Below are positions 9,198-17,554 of a stretch of DNA of 32,205 bases, piece after piece. Position 1 is the stretch's first letter, and each line of letters opens with the position of its first letter. A program made the translations under genes and the position numbers. Below the pieces are notes generated by a model. The model was not told where the DNA came from, searched no databases, and was given only the letters and a program-made list of their open reading frames with translations. The DNA is taken from contig CABWYP010000009.1 in NCBI GenBank assembly GCA_902509695.1, positions 1 to 32,205 of the forward strand, read 5' to 3'. The DNA comes from an uncultured Alphaproteobacteria bacterium. GTDB taxonomy: Bacteria; Pseudomonadota; Alphaproteobacteria; HIMB59.

Positions 9198-10059
9198 TAT
9201 ATCTGATTTAAACAAAGATGATTTTTTCTCTATATTAGCTTATGCAGAAGAACTAAATAATAATTTAGACAAATGTTTAAGCAACAAGCACATTGGTTTA
9301 ATATTTGAAAAAAACTCAACTAGAACTAGGCTATCTTTTCAAGTAGGAATAAAGCAACTTAATGGTAATTACATAGATATTAAATTAGATGAGCTAAACC
9401 TTCAAAGACTCGAGTCATTTGAGGATACATTTGAGGTCATGTCATGTTACTTAGACTGCTTGGTATTTAGAACGAATGATCATCAAAAATTAGAAACCGC
9501 ATTTAAATTTTTTAAAAAACCACTAATTAATGCTTTATCGGATCAGTCTCATCCTTGCCAAGCTATTTCTGACCTATTCACACTAAAAGAGCATTTTGGA
9601 TCTTTGAATAATATTAAAATAATATGGATGGGAGATATTAATAACGTTTTATTTAGTCTAGCCCAAGCAATGAATTTCTTAAATGACTCACGAATTGATG
9701 TTTTTACGGATAAAAAAATTTTTGAAAGACATTGTAAAAATTATCAAAATTTTAGAAATATTAACTTTCATTTTAAGATTGATGAGTCAATCTTTAGGTT
9801 AGCTAATTGTATAATGACAGATGTGTTTAATTCAATGAATGATAAAGAGGATAAAGAGTCCATTCTTAAGAATTTTCAGGTAAACAGTAAAGTAATGTCT
9901 AAATTACCGGAAACAGCAGTATTTATGCACTGCCTTCCAGCAAAAATAGGGTCTGAAGTTACAAAAGATGTCATTAAAGGAAGTCAATCAATTGTTATCC
10001 AACAAGCAAAAAACAGAATGGTTGCTCAAAGAGGGATTTTAAAATGGTTAGATATTTAA
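9181..10059 (+). CDS. argF: Ornithine carbamoyltransferase, divergent and short
   Basis: It carbamoylates ornithine to citrulline in arginine synthesis, in the cytoplasm. The carbamoyl-phosphate motif STRTR is at residues 46-50, HPCQ at 124-127, the ornithine-binding HCLP at 250-253, and the C-terminal QQAKNRMVAQRG pattern is typical. At 292 residues it is a little shorter than most OTCs. Two places are unusual. The segment that normally reads GES..DTA reads LESFEDTF here, and the SMG loop reads SMN (218-220). These are probably tolerated, but a related transcarbamylase with a changed amino-acid substrate cannot be excluded. It overlaps mscS by 17 bases and the following lipoprotein gene by 16. 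Confidence 0.85.
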   Translation: MKKLLNISDLNKDDFFSILAYAEELNNNLDKCLSNKHIGLIFEKNSTRTRLSFQVGIKQLNGNYIDIKLDELNLQRLESFEDTFEVMSCYLDCLVFRTNDHQKLETAFKFFKKPLINALSDQSHPCQAISDLFTLKEHFGSLNNIKIIWMGDINNVLFSLAQAMNFLNDSRIDVFTDKKIFERHCKNYQNFRNINFHFKIDESIFRLANCIMTDVFNSMNDKEDKESILKNFQVNSKVMSKLPETAVFMHCLPAKIGSEVTKDVIKGSQSIVIQQAKNRMVAQRGILKWLDI

Positions 10060-10529
10060 TAATTTTATTCTTTTTTATTTTCTATGGATGCGAAATGAAT
10101 GGAAAACAGATAATAAAACCTGAAAAACTAAAATTTGAAAATTTAATATTTGATGTTGTTTCAAAAAATTTAATTAATAATTTATCGACTGACAGTAAAA
10201 ACCATCAAAAAATTAGTCAAATAATTGATTATTGGTTTGATAATAAAGTTAAATCAAATGGTTTTGATGGCAGCTTGGAGGTTTTTGTTAAAAAAATTGA
10301 TTTAAATGAAATAAAAAAACAAGATTATTTTAAATTTAGTATTAATTTGGAGTTGGAATTAATTGAAAAGTCAGCTAACTCAAAAATAAATAAAACATAT
10401 AAAGTAAGTTCAAGCGAATATGGGGAAATTTCAGGTAGCTTTTCAATTAAAGATCAAGAAAGCCTTACATTAAATATAATGCATCAAAGTCTCAATAGCA
10501 TTAGTAAAAAACTTATAGATTTAATCTAA
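10044..10529 (+). CDS. Small predicted lipoprotein, function unknown
   Basis: A 161-residue protein that begins with a lipoprotein signal: short basic start, hydrophobic LIILFFFIF, and lipobox FYGC with the modified Cys at about residue 16. The mature part is hydrophilic, Lys/Ser/Asn rich, with alternating strand-like segments (LEVFVKKIDL, FKFSINLELEL) and an amphipathic C-terminal helix. I do not recognise a family. It is the last gene of the plus-strand run that starts at 3369, and its stop overlaps the convergent trkH stop by four bases. Confidence 0.7.
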   Translation: MVRYLIILFFFIFYGCEMNGKQIIKPEKLKFENLIFDVVSKNLINNLSTDSKNHQKISQIIDYWFDNKVKSNGFDGSLEVFVKKIDLNEIKKQDYFKFSINLELELIEKSANSKINKTYKVSSSEYGEISGSFSIKDQESLTLNIMHQSLNSISKKLIDLI

Positions 10530-11974
10530 TTTTTCCAAAATGACGGAATAAATAATACTAAAATTGTAAGCATTTCTAATCTTCCTAAAAACATAGTAAA
10601 AATTAGTACTAGCTTAGAATAGTTAGTCAGCAAACTGTAGTCTCCCTCAGGGCCAATAATTTCACCTAAACCAGGACCCACATTCGATATTGCTGACGCT
10701 GCTGCAGAAAAACATGTTAAAAAATCAAGACCACTAAAAGACAAGAGTAAGGCAGAAATTGCAAATGTAAGTATATATATAAAGAAAAAACTCATAACAG
10801 AATCGTATGTTGAGTCTTGAATTTTTCGTTCATTAAAATGACTAACAATAACAGCATGAGGTTGAAGCATTTTTTTAAGATGTATAGAAATAAACTTAAA
10901 TAAAATTTGAAATCTAAAGATCTTAAGCCCCCCTGTTGTAGATCCTGCACAACCACCTATAAACATTAAAATTAAGAACAAAATAGAGGCATAGTTTCCC
11001 CAATTTTCATAATTTTCACTAACAAATCCAGTTCCTGAAATAATGGAAATTGTATTAAAAGATATTGATATAATTTTTTTAATACTTGATCCTATTAAGT
11101 ATTCTTGAGCAAAAAAATAAATTAAAAAAATTGATACAAATAAAACTAATAGAAATATTCTTACTTGATGATCTTTTAACGCTGCGAGGGGATTATTGAT
11201 ACTTGTTTGTGCTATTACTAAAAATGGAAAACTTCCTAAAATCATAAAAATTATCGCAATTGATAAAATTGAATGGTTATTGAAATACCCAAACGACTTA
11301 TCATGTGTTGAAAAACCACCTGTGGAGATTGTTGTAAAACTGTGAGCAATAGAGTCAAATAAAGACATCCCATTTATGTAGTAGAGTATCAATAATATTA
11401 GAGTAAGACCTATGTATATTAGAACTATTTTAGATACTACTGAGGATATTTTTGGCAAAAATTTGTCGTAAGGGTCATCCCCTTCTAAGTGAAATAATTG
11501 CATTCCACCAATTCTTAGGAAAGGTAAAATAAATAAAGCAATTACTACTATTCCAATTCCTCCCAGCCATTGCAATAAAGCTCTCCAAATAAGAATTCCT
11601 TTAGGTAAATTATCTAAGCCATTTAATATAGTTGCACCTGTAGTTGTAATTCCACTCATCGACTCAAATATTGCATCAACTACATTTAATTTGGTCTCAG
11701 TGTATATGAAAGGTACTGAGCATAATAAAGCCAACAATAGCCATGAAAGTACTGTAATAACAAAAGCTTCTTTTATAGAAATTTTTAATTCAACATTTCT
11801 GTTTGTTATAACTAATGATCCTCCAACAATTAAATACAATAAAATAGGCACTGCATAGGATTGCCATGACTCAGTTTGATAAATAAGTTCTGTTATTAAA
11901 GGTATAAATAATAAAAAACCCACTGCACAGACAACTGTGCCACCTACCAGAGCAATTGGTTTTAAATTAAACAT
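10526..11974 (-). CDS. trkH: Potassium uptake protein TrkH/KtrB family
   Basis: A 482-residue integral membrane protein with the four-fold M1-P-M2 plan of Trk/Ktr/HKT transporters. The four selectivity-filter segments are visible: SMSGITTTGATIL (106-117), TTISTGGFST, IISGTGFVS and AISNVGPGLG. Each carries the filter Gly. It imports K+ at the inner membrane, usually gated by the cytoplasmic TrkA protein, which is not in this window. Length fits the family. It lies 12 bases downstream of apaG on the same strand and is probably in the fhs-apaG-trkH run. Confidence 0.93.
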   Translation of the reverse strand: MFNLKPIALVGGTVVCAVGFLLFIPLITELIYQTESWQSYAVPILLYLIVGGSLVITNRNVELKISIKEAFVITVLSWLLLALLCSVPFIYTETKLNVVDAIFESMSGITTTGATILNGLDNLPKGILIWRALLQWLGGIGIVVIALFILPFLRIGGMQLFHLEGDDPYDKFLPKISSVVSKIVLIYIGLTLILLILYYINGMSLFDSIAHSFTTISTGGFSTHDKSFGYFNNHSILSIAIIFMILGSFPFLVIAQTSINNPLAALKDHQVRIFLLVLFVSIFLIYFFAQEYLIGSSIKKIISISFNTISIISGTGFVSENYENWGNYASILFLILMFIGGCAGSTTGGLKIFRFQILFKFISIHLKKMLQPHAVIVSHFNERKIQDSTYDSVMSFFFIYILTFAISALLLSFSGLDFLTCFSAAASAISNVGPGLGEIIGPEGDYSLLTNYSKLVLIFTMFLGRLEMLTILVLFIPSFWKN

Positions 11975-11986
11975 TTTATATATTTT

Positions 11987-12379
11987 TTAATGATATTTTT
12001 TTTTGTTATAAGGGCTATCCAAAGAAAAAGCTGGAATATCTATCTTTAGTGACTCTCCATTATCTTGAGACATAAGATAAAAACCTTGCATTATTCCATT
12101 AGTAGTTTTAAGAGGAGTTCCACTTGTGTATTCAAAACTTTCACCTGGTTGAAGAGTCGGAAACTCCCCAACGACTCCCTCACCTTGAACATTCATAATT
12201 TTACCATTAGCGTCAATTATAACCCAATTTCTGTGATTTAGTTTCATTGTAGTTTCACTAGAATTTTTTATGTTAACTTGATAAGCCCAAACATAATGAC
12301 TCTCCTGAGGGGAAGATTGGTCATCTAGGAAATAAGGAGTTACAGTTACTGTAATACCTTTAGTTGTCTTAGAATACAT
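11987..12379 (-). CDS. apaG: ApaG (DUF525) protein
   Basis: A 130-residue all-beta protein. It shows the ApaG pattern: an early TVTPYFLDDQS strand, YQVNIKNSS, L.HRNWVIIDANG, VQGEGVVGEFPTLQPGESFEYTSG split over two strands, and GIMQGFYLM. The GxGxxG-like turn (GEGVVGE) and the PGE turn are the family's best markers. Its biochemical role is not settled; E. coli ApaG is linked to cobalt/magnesium tolerance. It starts about 50 bases after fhs ends, across a hairpin, and is followed by trkH 12 bases later. Confidence 0.93.
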   Translation of the reverse strand: MYSKTTKGITVTVTPYFLDDQSSPQESHYVWAYQVNIKNSSETTMKLNHRNWVIIDANGKIMNVQGEGVVGEFPTLQPGESFEYTSGTPLKTTNGIMQGFYLMSQDNGESLKIDIPAFSLDSPYNKKKYH

Positions 12380-12387
12380 AAGATTAA

Positions 12388-12411
12388 CTATACCCCATAA
12401 AAGGGGTATAG
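12388..12411 (-). terminator. Hairpin between fhs and apaG
   Basis: A perfect 9-bp inverted repeat, CTATACCCC (12388-12396) and GGGGTATAG (12403-12411), with a 6-base loop. It lies 17 bases after the fhs stop, in the direction of transcription, and before apaG. The tract that follows on the minus strand is only weakly T-rich, so it may be a partial terminator, an RNA stabiliser for the fhs 3' end, or an attenuator for apaG-trkH. Confidence 0.6.
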
Positions 12412-12428
12412 AGAATAATTTTGATTAT

Positions 12429-14099
12429 TTAGAACAGACCCTGTATTAAGCCGTTTTCATCTAACATTATTGAATTTGCACTAGGCACCCTTGGCAAACC
12501 GGGCATAGTCATTATTGCGCCAGTAACAACAACAATAAACCCTGCACCGGCAGAAAGTCTTACTTCTCTTACAGGTACAGTGAAACCTGTAGGAGCCCCT
12601 CTTAGAGCTGGATTAGTTGAGAAACTATACTGTGTTTTAGCAATACATATTGGAAGCTCGCCGTAACCACTTTCTTCAAAACCTTTTAGTTGATCGCTAA
12701 TAGATTTATCTATGACAATATCATCTGCTCTGTATATCTTCTGAGCAACAGCTCTAATTTTATCTTCAAGTGGGATATTATCTTCATAAGTGAAAGTAAA
12801 TTTAGAAGTGTCACTTGACTCTGCAACTTTAACAACTTCTTCTGCAAGTAATTTAGTACCCTTGCTACCATTGGCCCAGTGGGAGCAAAGAACAGATTTA
12901 ACTCCTAATTTTTCACACCCGTCACTAATTACTTTACCTTCAGCCTCAGTATCTAATGTAAAACTATTGATAGCCACTATAGGCTGAAGTCCGAATGTTT
13001 GAATATTTTCAATATGACGCTGTAGGTTTTCAAATCCTTTTTCAACAGCTGCTACATTTTCTGAATTAAGATCAGCTTTTTCTACACCACCGTGTGATTT
13101 TAAAGCTCTAACTGTTGCTACAATAACAACGGCATTAGGCTTTAAACCTGCCTTACGACATTTGATATCTAAGAATTTTTCTGCTCCAAGATCAGCCCCA
13201 AAACCTGCCTCTGTAACAACATAATCAGCTAGTTTCAAACCGGCTTGTGTCGCAATAACAGTATTACATCCATGGGCAATATTTGCAAAAGGTCCACCAT
13301 GGATAATTGCAGGATTATTTTCTAATGTTTGTACTAGGTTAGGCATCAATGCATTTTTAAGTAAAACTGTCATTGGGCCATCGGCTTTGACGTCTCTAGC
13401 AAAAATAGGAGATTTATCTCTTTTATAAGCAATAATTATGTTACCAATTCTAGTTTGTAAATCTTTAATACTAGTTGCAAGACAAAAAATAGCCATAATT
13501 TCACTAGCAACAGTAATGTCAAATTTATCTTCTCGTGGAAATCCATTAGAGATACCTCCCAAGTTAACATTAACTTTTCTTAAGGCACGATCACCTAGAT
13601 CAACTACACGACCCCAAGTAATTCTTCTTTGATCAATTTCAAGATCATTTCCCCAATAAATATGGTTATCAATGAGAGACGAAAGAAGATTATGAGCAGA
13701 TGTAATTGCGTGAAAATCTCCGGTGAAATGTAAGTTAATTTCTTCCATTGGTACAACTTGAGCATAACCACCGCCTGCAGCTCCACCCTTCATGCCAAAG
13801 TTAGGACCTAAACTAGGCTCCCGTAGACAAACTATTGATTTTTTTCCAATAGAGTTAAGACCATCATTTAAACCAACAGATGTTGTTGTTTTACCCTCGC
13901 CAGCAGGAGTAGGGCTTATAGCAGTAACAAGAATTAATTTACCATCAGGGTTAGATTGATTTTTTTCAATGAAATCAAAGTTTATTTTAGCGATATCATG
14001 GCCATAAGGAATTAAGCTTTCCTCTGGAATATTTATTTTTGATGCTACATCTCGGATGTGAATTTTTTTGGCGGCTCTAGCTATTTCTATGTCTGACAT
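12429..14099 (-). CDS. fhs: Formate-tetrahydrofolate ligase
   Basis: It makes 10-formyl-THF from formate, THF and ATP, feeding purine synthesis and one-carbon metabolism, in the cytoplasm. The P-loop [29 protein letters not shown], and the C-terminal [11 protein letters not shown] are all characteristic. The frame can be extended to 14138, but ATG 14099 begins [10 protein letters not shown], gives 556 residues (family norm) and has an AAAGGA ribosome site 11 bases upstream; I use it. Fhs in marine bacteria often supports oxidation of methylated compounds and glycine. The gene is followed by apaG and trkH and is divergent from the PheC-like gene. Confidence 0.96.
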   Translation of the reverse strand: MSDIEIARAAKKIHIRDVASKINIPEESLIPYGHDIAKINFDFIEKNQSNPDGKLILVTAISPTPAGEGKTTTSVGLNDGLNSIGKKSIVCLREPSLGPNFGMKGGAAGGGYAQVVPMEEINLHFTGDFHAITSAHNLLSSLIDNHIYWGNDLEIDQRRITWGRVVDLGDRALRKVNVNLGGISNGFPREDKFDITVASEIMAIFCLATSIKDLQTRIGNIIIAYKRDKSPIFARDVKADGPMTVLLKNALMPNLVQTLENNPAIIHGGPFANIAHGCNTVIATQAGLKLADYVVTEAGFGADLGAEKFLDIKCRKAGLKPNAVVIVATVRALKSHGGVEKADLNSENVAAVEKGFENLQRHIENIQTFGLQPIVAINSFTLDTEAEGKVISDGCEKLGVKSVLCSHWANGSKGTKLLAEEVVKVAESSDTSKFTFTYEDNIPLEDKIRAVAQKIYRADDIVIDKSISDQLKGFEESGYGELPICIAKTQYSFSTNPALRGAPTGFTVPVREVRLSAGAGFIVVVTGAIMTMPGLPRVPSANSIMLDENGLIQGLF

Positions 14100-14129
14100 T
14101 AAATTAAGGTTCCTTTCGCAAAGTCTTGT

Positions 14130-14144
14130 GGTATACAATATACC
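14130..14144. promoter_or_regulatory. Perfect inverted repeat upstream of fhs
   Basis: GGTATA (14130-14135), CAA, TATACC (14139-14144): a 6-3-6 perfect palindrome about 30 bases upstream of the fhs start in the 180-base divergent region shared with the gene at 14280. It could be an operator for a dimeric repressor or overlap the fhs -10 region. It is short, so chance is possible in AT-rich DNA, although the GG/CC ends make that less likely. The rest of the divergent region holds the AAAGGAGA ribosome site (14267-14274) of the next gene and nothing else I can name. Confidence 0.35.
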
Positions 14145-14279
14145 AGATACTTCTTAAAAATATAGGCTATTTAAAAGTAAATTAATAAATTTTCTCTATT
14201 TTTTTTTAGCCCATGTGTCGCATTCTGACATCTATATTTTAGGAAGAATGTATTAATATATAAGACAAAGGAGATTGTA

Positions 14280-15053
14280 ATGTTTAAAAAATTAATTGTT
14301 TTTATCAGTTTTTTAGCCTTATCTGGATTTGCTAATGCTGAATCAAGACTCCAACAAATCCAAGATTCAGGAAAGCTACGAGTAGGTACGACTGGTGATT
14401 GGAACCCGATGTCAATGAAGGATCCATCAAATAATTCTTATGTTGGATTTGACATTGATGTTGTTACCCAGTTAGCTCAAGATATGGGTGTAGAATTAGA
14501 ATTAGTTCCTACTGACTGGAAATCTATTGTTGCTGGAATAACAGCTAACAAATATGATATTTCAACCAGTGCCTCTCTAAGTCCTAAAAGAGCTCTTGTT
14601 GCAGGCTACTCTAATTCCTATTTTAAATTAGCAACTGTTCCATTAACTCTTAAAAAAAACTTAACTAAATTTAAAAGTTGGGACGATATTAATCAAGATA
14701 ACGTCGTTGTAGCAGTTACTTTAGGTACTACCCAAGAAATGCAGGCTAAGAACTATTTTCCGAATGCTCAAATTAAATCAATTGAATCTCCTGCCAGAGA
14801 TTTTCAAGAGGTTTTAGCGGGAAGAGCAGATGCACATATTACATCTAACGTTGAAGCTGCCACATTGGTGGAAACTTATCCAGAACTGGCAATTGTCCCA
14901 GTTGAGGAACCTAAGTCTCCAACTCCATTAGCTTGGTTAATAGATCAAAACGATCAAGTTTGGATTAATTATATCAATCATTGGATAGAGCTTAAAGAAG
15001 CCCAAGGTTACTTTCAGCAATTAATGGAAAAGTGGAATCTTAAAAGCTTATAA
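14280..15053 (+). CDS. Periplasmic solute-binding protein, family 3, cyclohexadienyl-dehydratase-like (PheC-like)
   Basis: A 257-residue secreted protein. Its signal peptide is residues 1-20 (cleavage after ANA). The mature part is a two-lobe family-3 binding protein: ESRLQQIQDSGKLRVGTTGD, FDIDVVTQLAQDMG, LVPTDW, then GTTQEMQA and ITSNVEAATL. The start of the mature protein and the RVGTTGDW motif resemble Pseudomonas PheC, a periplasmic cyclohexadienyl dehydratase that evolved from binding proteins. By eye, Glu192 in NVEAA aligns with the PheC catalytic Glu, where transport proteins usually lack Glu. No permease or ATPase adjoins it. It may make phenylpyruvate or phenylalanine in the periplasm, or be an orphan amino-acid receptor. 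It has a good ribosome site (AAAGGAGA) and its own terminator. Confidence 0.75.
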   Translation: MFKKLIVFISFLALSGFANAESRLQQIQDSGKLRVGTTGDWNPMSMKDPSNNSYVGFDIDVVTQLAQDMGVELELVPTDWKSIVAGITANKYDISTSASLSPKRALVAGYSNSYFKLATVPLTLKKNLTKFKSWDDINQDNVVVAVTLGTTQEMQAKNYFPNAQIKSIESPARDFQEVLAGRADAHITSNVEAATLVETYPELAIVPVEEPKSPTPLAWLIDQNDQVWINYINHWIELKEAQGYFQQLMEKWNLKSL

Positions 15054-15068
15054 GAATAAACGATTTTA

Positions 15069-15093
15069 AACTAGGGATCTTTGATCCCTAGTT
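15069..15093 (+). terminator. Hairpin terminator after the PheC-like gene
   Basis: An 11-bp perfect stem, AACTAGGGATC (15069-15079) with GATCCCTAGTT (15083-15093), and a 3-base loop, 16 bases after the stop at 15053. The following bases are A-rich rather than a clean T tract, but the stem is strong and isolated. It ends the single-gene unit at 14280-15053. About 70 bases then separate it from the next gene. Confidence 0.65.
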
Positions 15094-15164
15094 AAATAAA
15101 TAAAAGTCTAATTATCCCATAAAAAAGCGTTGTCGATTAATATAATTGTAATATTTTAATATTA

Positions 15165-16328
15165 TTGAAAATTTTAGTTATTGGTCTCGGTTATGTTGGT
15201 ACAGCAAACTCTGTTCTTCTTGCAAAAAACAACGAAGTCGTATGTTTTGATATAAATGCTGACAAAGTTAATAAAATTAATAAAAAAATTTCACCAATTA
15301 AGGATTATGAGTTAAGCCAATATCTTTTAAAAGAAAGTTTAAACATAAGTGCGGTATCTGATTTTCCTAAAAATGAAGATTTTGATTTTGTAGTTATCGC
15401 AACTCCTACCAATTATGACTCAGAGAGTAATTATTTTGATACTTCTTCAGTTGTATCTTGCATTGAAGAAATTAATAAAAATCATAGCAATTCAACAATA
15501 GTTATTCGATCAACCCTGCCAGTTGGGTTTATTGAAAAAACCCAAAAAAAATATAATAGAAACGAGATCATTTTTATCCCAGAATTCTTAAGAGAGGGCA
15601 GAGCACTATATGACTCTTTATATCCTTCAAGAATAGTTGTTGGCTCGCACTCAAAAAATGCAAAAATTTTTACAAACTTATTATTAGATAGTTCAATCAA
15701 TAAAGATATTAGCGTTCTTTACACTAAGCCTACTGAAGCCGAGTCATCTAAACTTTTCTCTAACGCATTTTTGGCACTTAGAGTTACTTTCTTTAATGAA
15801 CTTGACTCTTTCGCAATGTCTAAAGATTTAGATACAGAAGAAATAATTAAAGCAGTAAGCTCAGACCCACGTATTGGTGATTATTATAATAATCCCTCTT
15901 TTGGATATGGAGGATATTGCCTTCCAAAAGATACAAAACAACTCCTAAGTAATTTTAATAAAGTTCCCCAAAAAATTATGGAGTCCATTATCAATTCTAA
16001 TTCAACAAGAAAAGATTTTATCAGCGATGAAATAGTAAAATTAAAACCAAAGACATTAGGTGTCTATAAACTAGCTATGAAAGAAGGATCAGATAATATT
16101 AGAGAGTCAAGCGTGTTAGGTATAATTGAGAGAATTAAAGCTAAAGGAATTAATGCAATTATATATGAGCCAATCCTCAATGAAGAACAATTCTTAGGCT
16201 CAAAAGTTTATAAAGATTTAAAGCTCTTTAAGAAAGACTCTGACATTATAATTTGCAATCGTAATAATTCAGACCTAGATGACGTCAAGAATAAAGTCTT
16301 TACAAGAGACTTATTTCATCAAGATTAG
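15165..16328 (+). CDS. ugd: UDP-glucose 6-dehydrogenase
   Basis: Two successive oxidations convert UDP-glucose to UDP-glucuronate with NAD+. The protein begins MKILVIGLGYVGTANSVLLA, the NAD Rossmann motif; STLPVGF and FIPEFLREG follow, then the catalytic Cys in GYGGYCLPKD. Length is 387 residues, typical of the short bacterial form. The start is TTG at 15165, chosen because the Rossmann strand must begin here; no ribosome-binding site is visible. It supplies uronic acid for surface glycans, so it belongs functionally with the 1-8 kb locus although 7 kb away. Monocistronic, as far as I can see. Confidence 0.92.
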   Translation: MKILVIGLGYVGTANSVLLAKNNEVVCFDINADKVNKINKKISPIKDYELSQYLLKESLNISAVSDFPKNEDFDFVVIATPTNYDSESNYFDTSSVVSCIEEINKNHSNSTIVIRSTLPVGFIEKTQKKYNRNEIIFIPEFLREGRALYDSLYPSRIVVGSHSKNAKIFTNLLLDSSINKDISVLYTKPTEAESSKLFSNAFLALRVTFFNELDSFAMSKDLDTEEIIKAVSSDPRIGDYYNNPSFGYGGYCLPKDTKQLLSNFNKVPQKIMESIINSNSTRKDFISDEIVKLKPKTLGVYKLAMKEGSDNIRESSVLGIIERIKAKGINAIIYEPILNEEQFLGSKVYKDLKLFKKDSDIIICNRNNSDLDDVKNKVFTRDLFHQD

Positions 16329-16440
16329 TAAATATCAACTTAATCAGAAGAAAAAAACAAAAATAAGTCATATTTTACAGTCATAATTTAGACTTTTTCT
16401 TCATGGAAGATATGTCTATACTGCTCAAGCTTATTATAAT

Positions 16441-16447
16441 AAGGAGG
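16441..16447 (+). promoter_or_regulatory. Strong Shine-Dalgarno of aapJ
   Basis: AAGGAGG, five bases before the aapJ ATG at 16453, is one of the best ribosome sites in the window, where most genes have none. It fits the high expression expected for an abundant periplasmic binding protein. A possible -10 element TATACT lies at 16417-16422, with no convincing -35. The 124 bases between ugd and aapJ otherwise show nothing that I can name. Confidence 0.7.
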
Positions 16448-16452
16448 AAATA

Positions 16453-17496
16453 ATGACAAAAATAAAGTCTTTATTTATGGCTCTTATTTTATCACTTGGT
16501 GTCTCTTCAGCTTTTGCTGATGGTCATGGAAGTACACTTGATGTGGTAAAAGAAAGAGGATTTTTAAAATGCGGATCAAATACTGGTCTTGCAGGTTTTG
16601 GTCTTCCAAATGACGCTGGTGTCTGGGAAGGTATCGATGTAGACGTATGTCGAGCAGTAGCAGCAGCAGTTTTTGGTGATGCTTCTAAAGTTGAATACGT
16701 ACCTACAACATCAAAAGTTAGATTCACAGTTTTACAATCTGGTGAAGTAGATATGTTATCAAGAAACACAACATGGACTCTTCAAAGAGACGTTGAGCTT
16801 GGTTTAGAATTCGTTGGTGTAAACTACTATGATGGTCAGGGCTTTATGGTTCCTGCATCTCTAGGTGTTTCAAGTGCAACTGAATTAGATGGTGCTTCTG
16901 TTTGTATTCAAGTTGGTACTACTACAGAAATGAACTTAGCAGATTTCTTCTCAGCTAATGGTATGAGCTACGAAGCTGTTCCTGTTGAGACTAACTCTGA
17001 AGCAGATGCAGCATACACAGCTGGTCGTTGTGATGTTTATACAACTGACGCTTCTGGTTTATATGCAAGTAGAGCTGGTTACCCAGATCCTTCAGCACAC
17101 GTAGTGTTACCTGAAATAGTATCTAAAGAGCCTTTAGGGCCTTCAGTGAGACACGGTGATAGCGCATGGGCTGATATCGTAAGATGGTCTTTAAATGCTA
17201 TGATCATTGGTGAAGAAAAAGGTATCACTTCAGCTAATGTTGATGAAATGAAAAACTCAAATGACCCAGAAGTTTTAAGACTTCTAGGTGTAAATCAAGT
17301 GGGAGATACTGGTGCTGGTTACGGTCAGTGGTTAAATCTTTCAGATGATTGGGCTTATAACATTCTTCAGCAAGTAGGTAACTACTCTGAAAGCTTTGAA
17401 AGACATATTGGACCTAATACTCCAATTAATATTCAAAGAGGCCTAAACGCTTTATACAAAGATGGTGGTATTTTATACGCACCTCCATTTAGATAA
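16453..17496 (+). CDS. aapJ: General L-amino acid ABC transporter, periplasmic binding protein
   Basis: A 347-residue binding protein that captures polar amino acids in the periplasm and delivers them to AapQM. Signal peptide 1-22 (SSAFA, then DGHG). The mature protein shows LKCGSNTGLAGFGLPN, the family-3 lobe pattern FTVLQSGEVDMLSRNTTWTL, VCIQVGTTTEMNLADFF, and the AapJ-specific C-terminus with GYGQWLNLSDDWAYNIL and GGILYAPPFR. It is the first gene of aapJQMP. Codon use is less AT-extreme than that of its neighbours, as expected for a highly expressed gene. A strong hairpin separates it from aapQ. Confidence 0.96.
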   Translation: MTKIKSLFMALILSLGVSSAFADGHGSTLDVVKERGFLKCGSNTGLAGFGLPNDAGVWEGIDVDVCRAVAAAVFGDASKVEYVPTTSKVRFTVLQSGEVDMLSRNTTWTLQRDVELGLEFVGVNYYDGQGFMVPASLGVSSATELDGASVCIQVGTTTEMNLADFFSANGMSYEAVPVETNSEADAAYTAGRCDVYTTDASGLYASRAGYPDPSAHVVLPEIVSKEPLGPSVRHGDSAWADIVRWSLNAMIIGEEKGITSANVDEMKNSNDPEVLRLLGVNQVGDTGAGYGQWLNLSDDWAYNILQQVGNYSESFERHIGPNTPINIQRGLNALYKDGGILYAPPFR

Positions 17497-17504
17497 AAAC
17501 ATCA

Positions 17505-17536
17505 TTTGGGCCAATGGTTAGTACCATTGGCCCAAA
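17505..17536 (+). terminator. Strong hairpin between aapJ and aapQ (attenuator or 3'-end stabiliser)
   Basis: TTTGGGCCAATGG (17505-17517) pairs with CCATTGGCCCAAA (17524-17536); one more T-A pair extends the stem to 14 bp with a 4-base loop. It starts 8 bases after the aapJ stop and lies 18 bases before the aapQ start. The tail is not T-rich. Intercistronic hairpins after binding-protein genes commonly stabilise the upstream message and reduce read-through, giving more binding protein than permease. Confidence 0.8.
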
Positions 17537-17554
17537 CAATAATCTAACTCCTTT

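Noticed and set aside
12388-12411. Operator for apaG
   Set aside because: The repeat is adjacent to the fhs stop on the transcribed strand, which fits an RNA hairpin better than a DNA-binding site.
12790-13786. Several short frames on both strands inside fhs
   Set aside because: All lie in the strongly conserved fhs coding region; low AT stretches there open other frames by chance.
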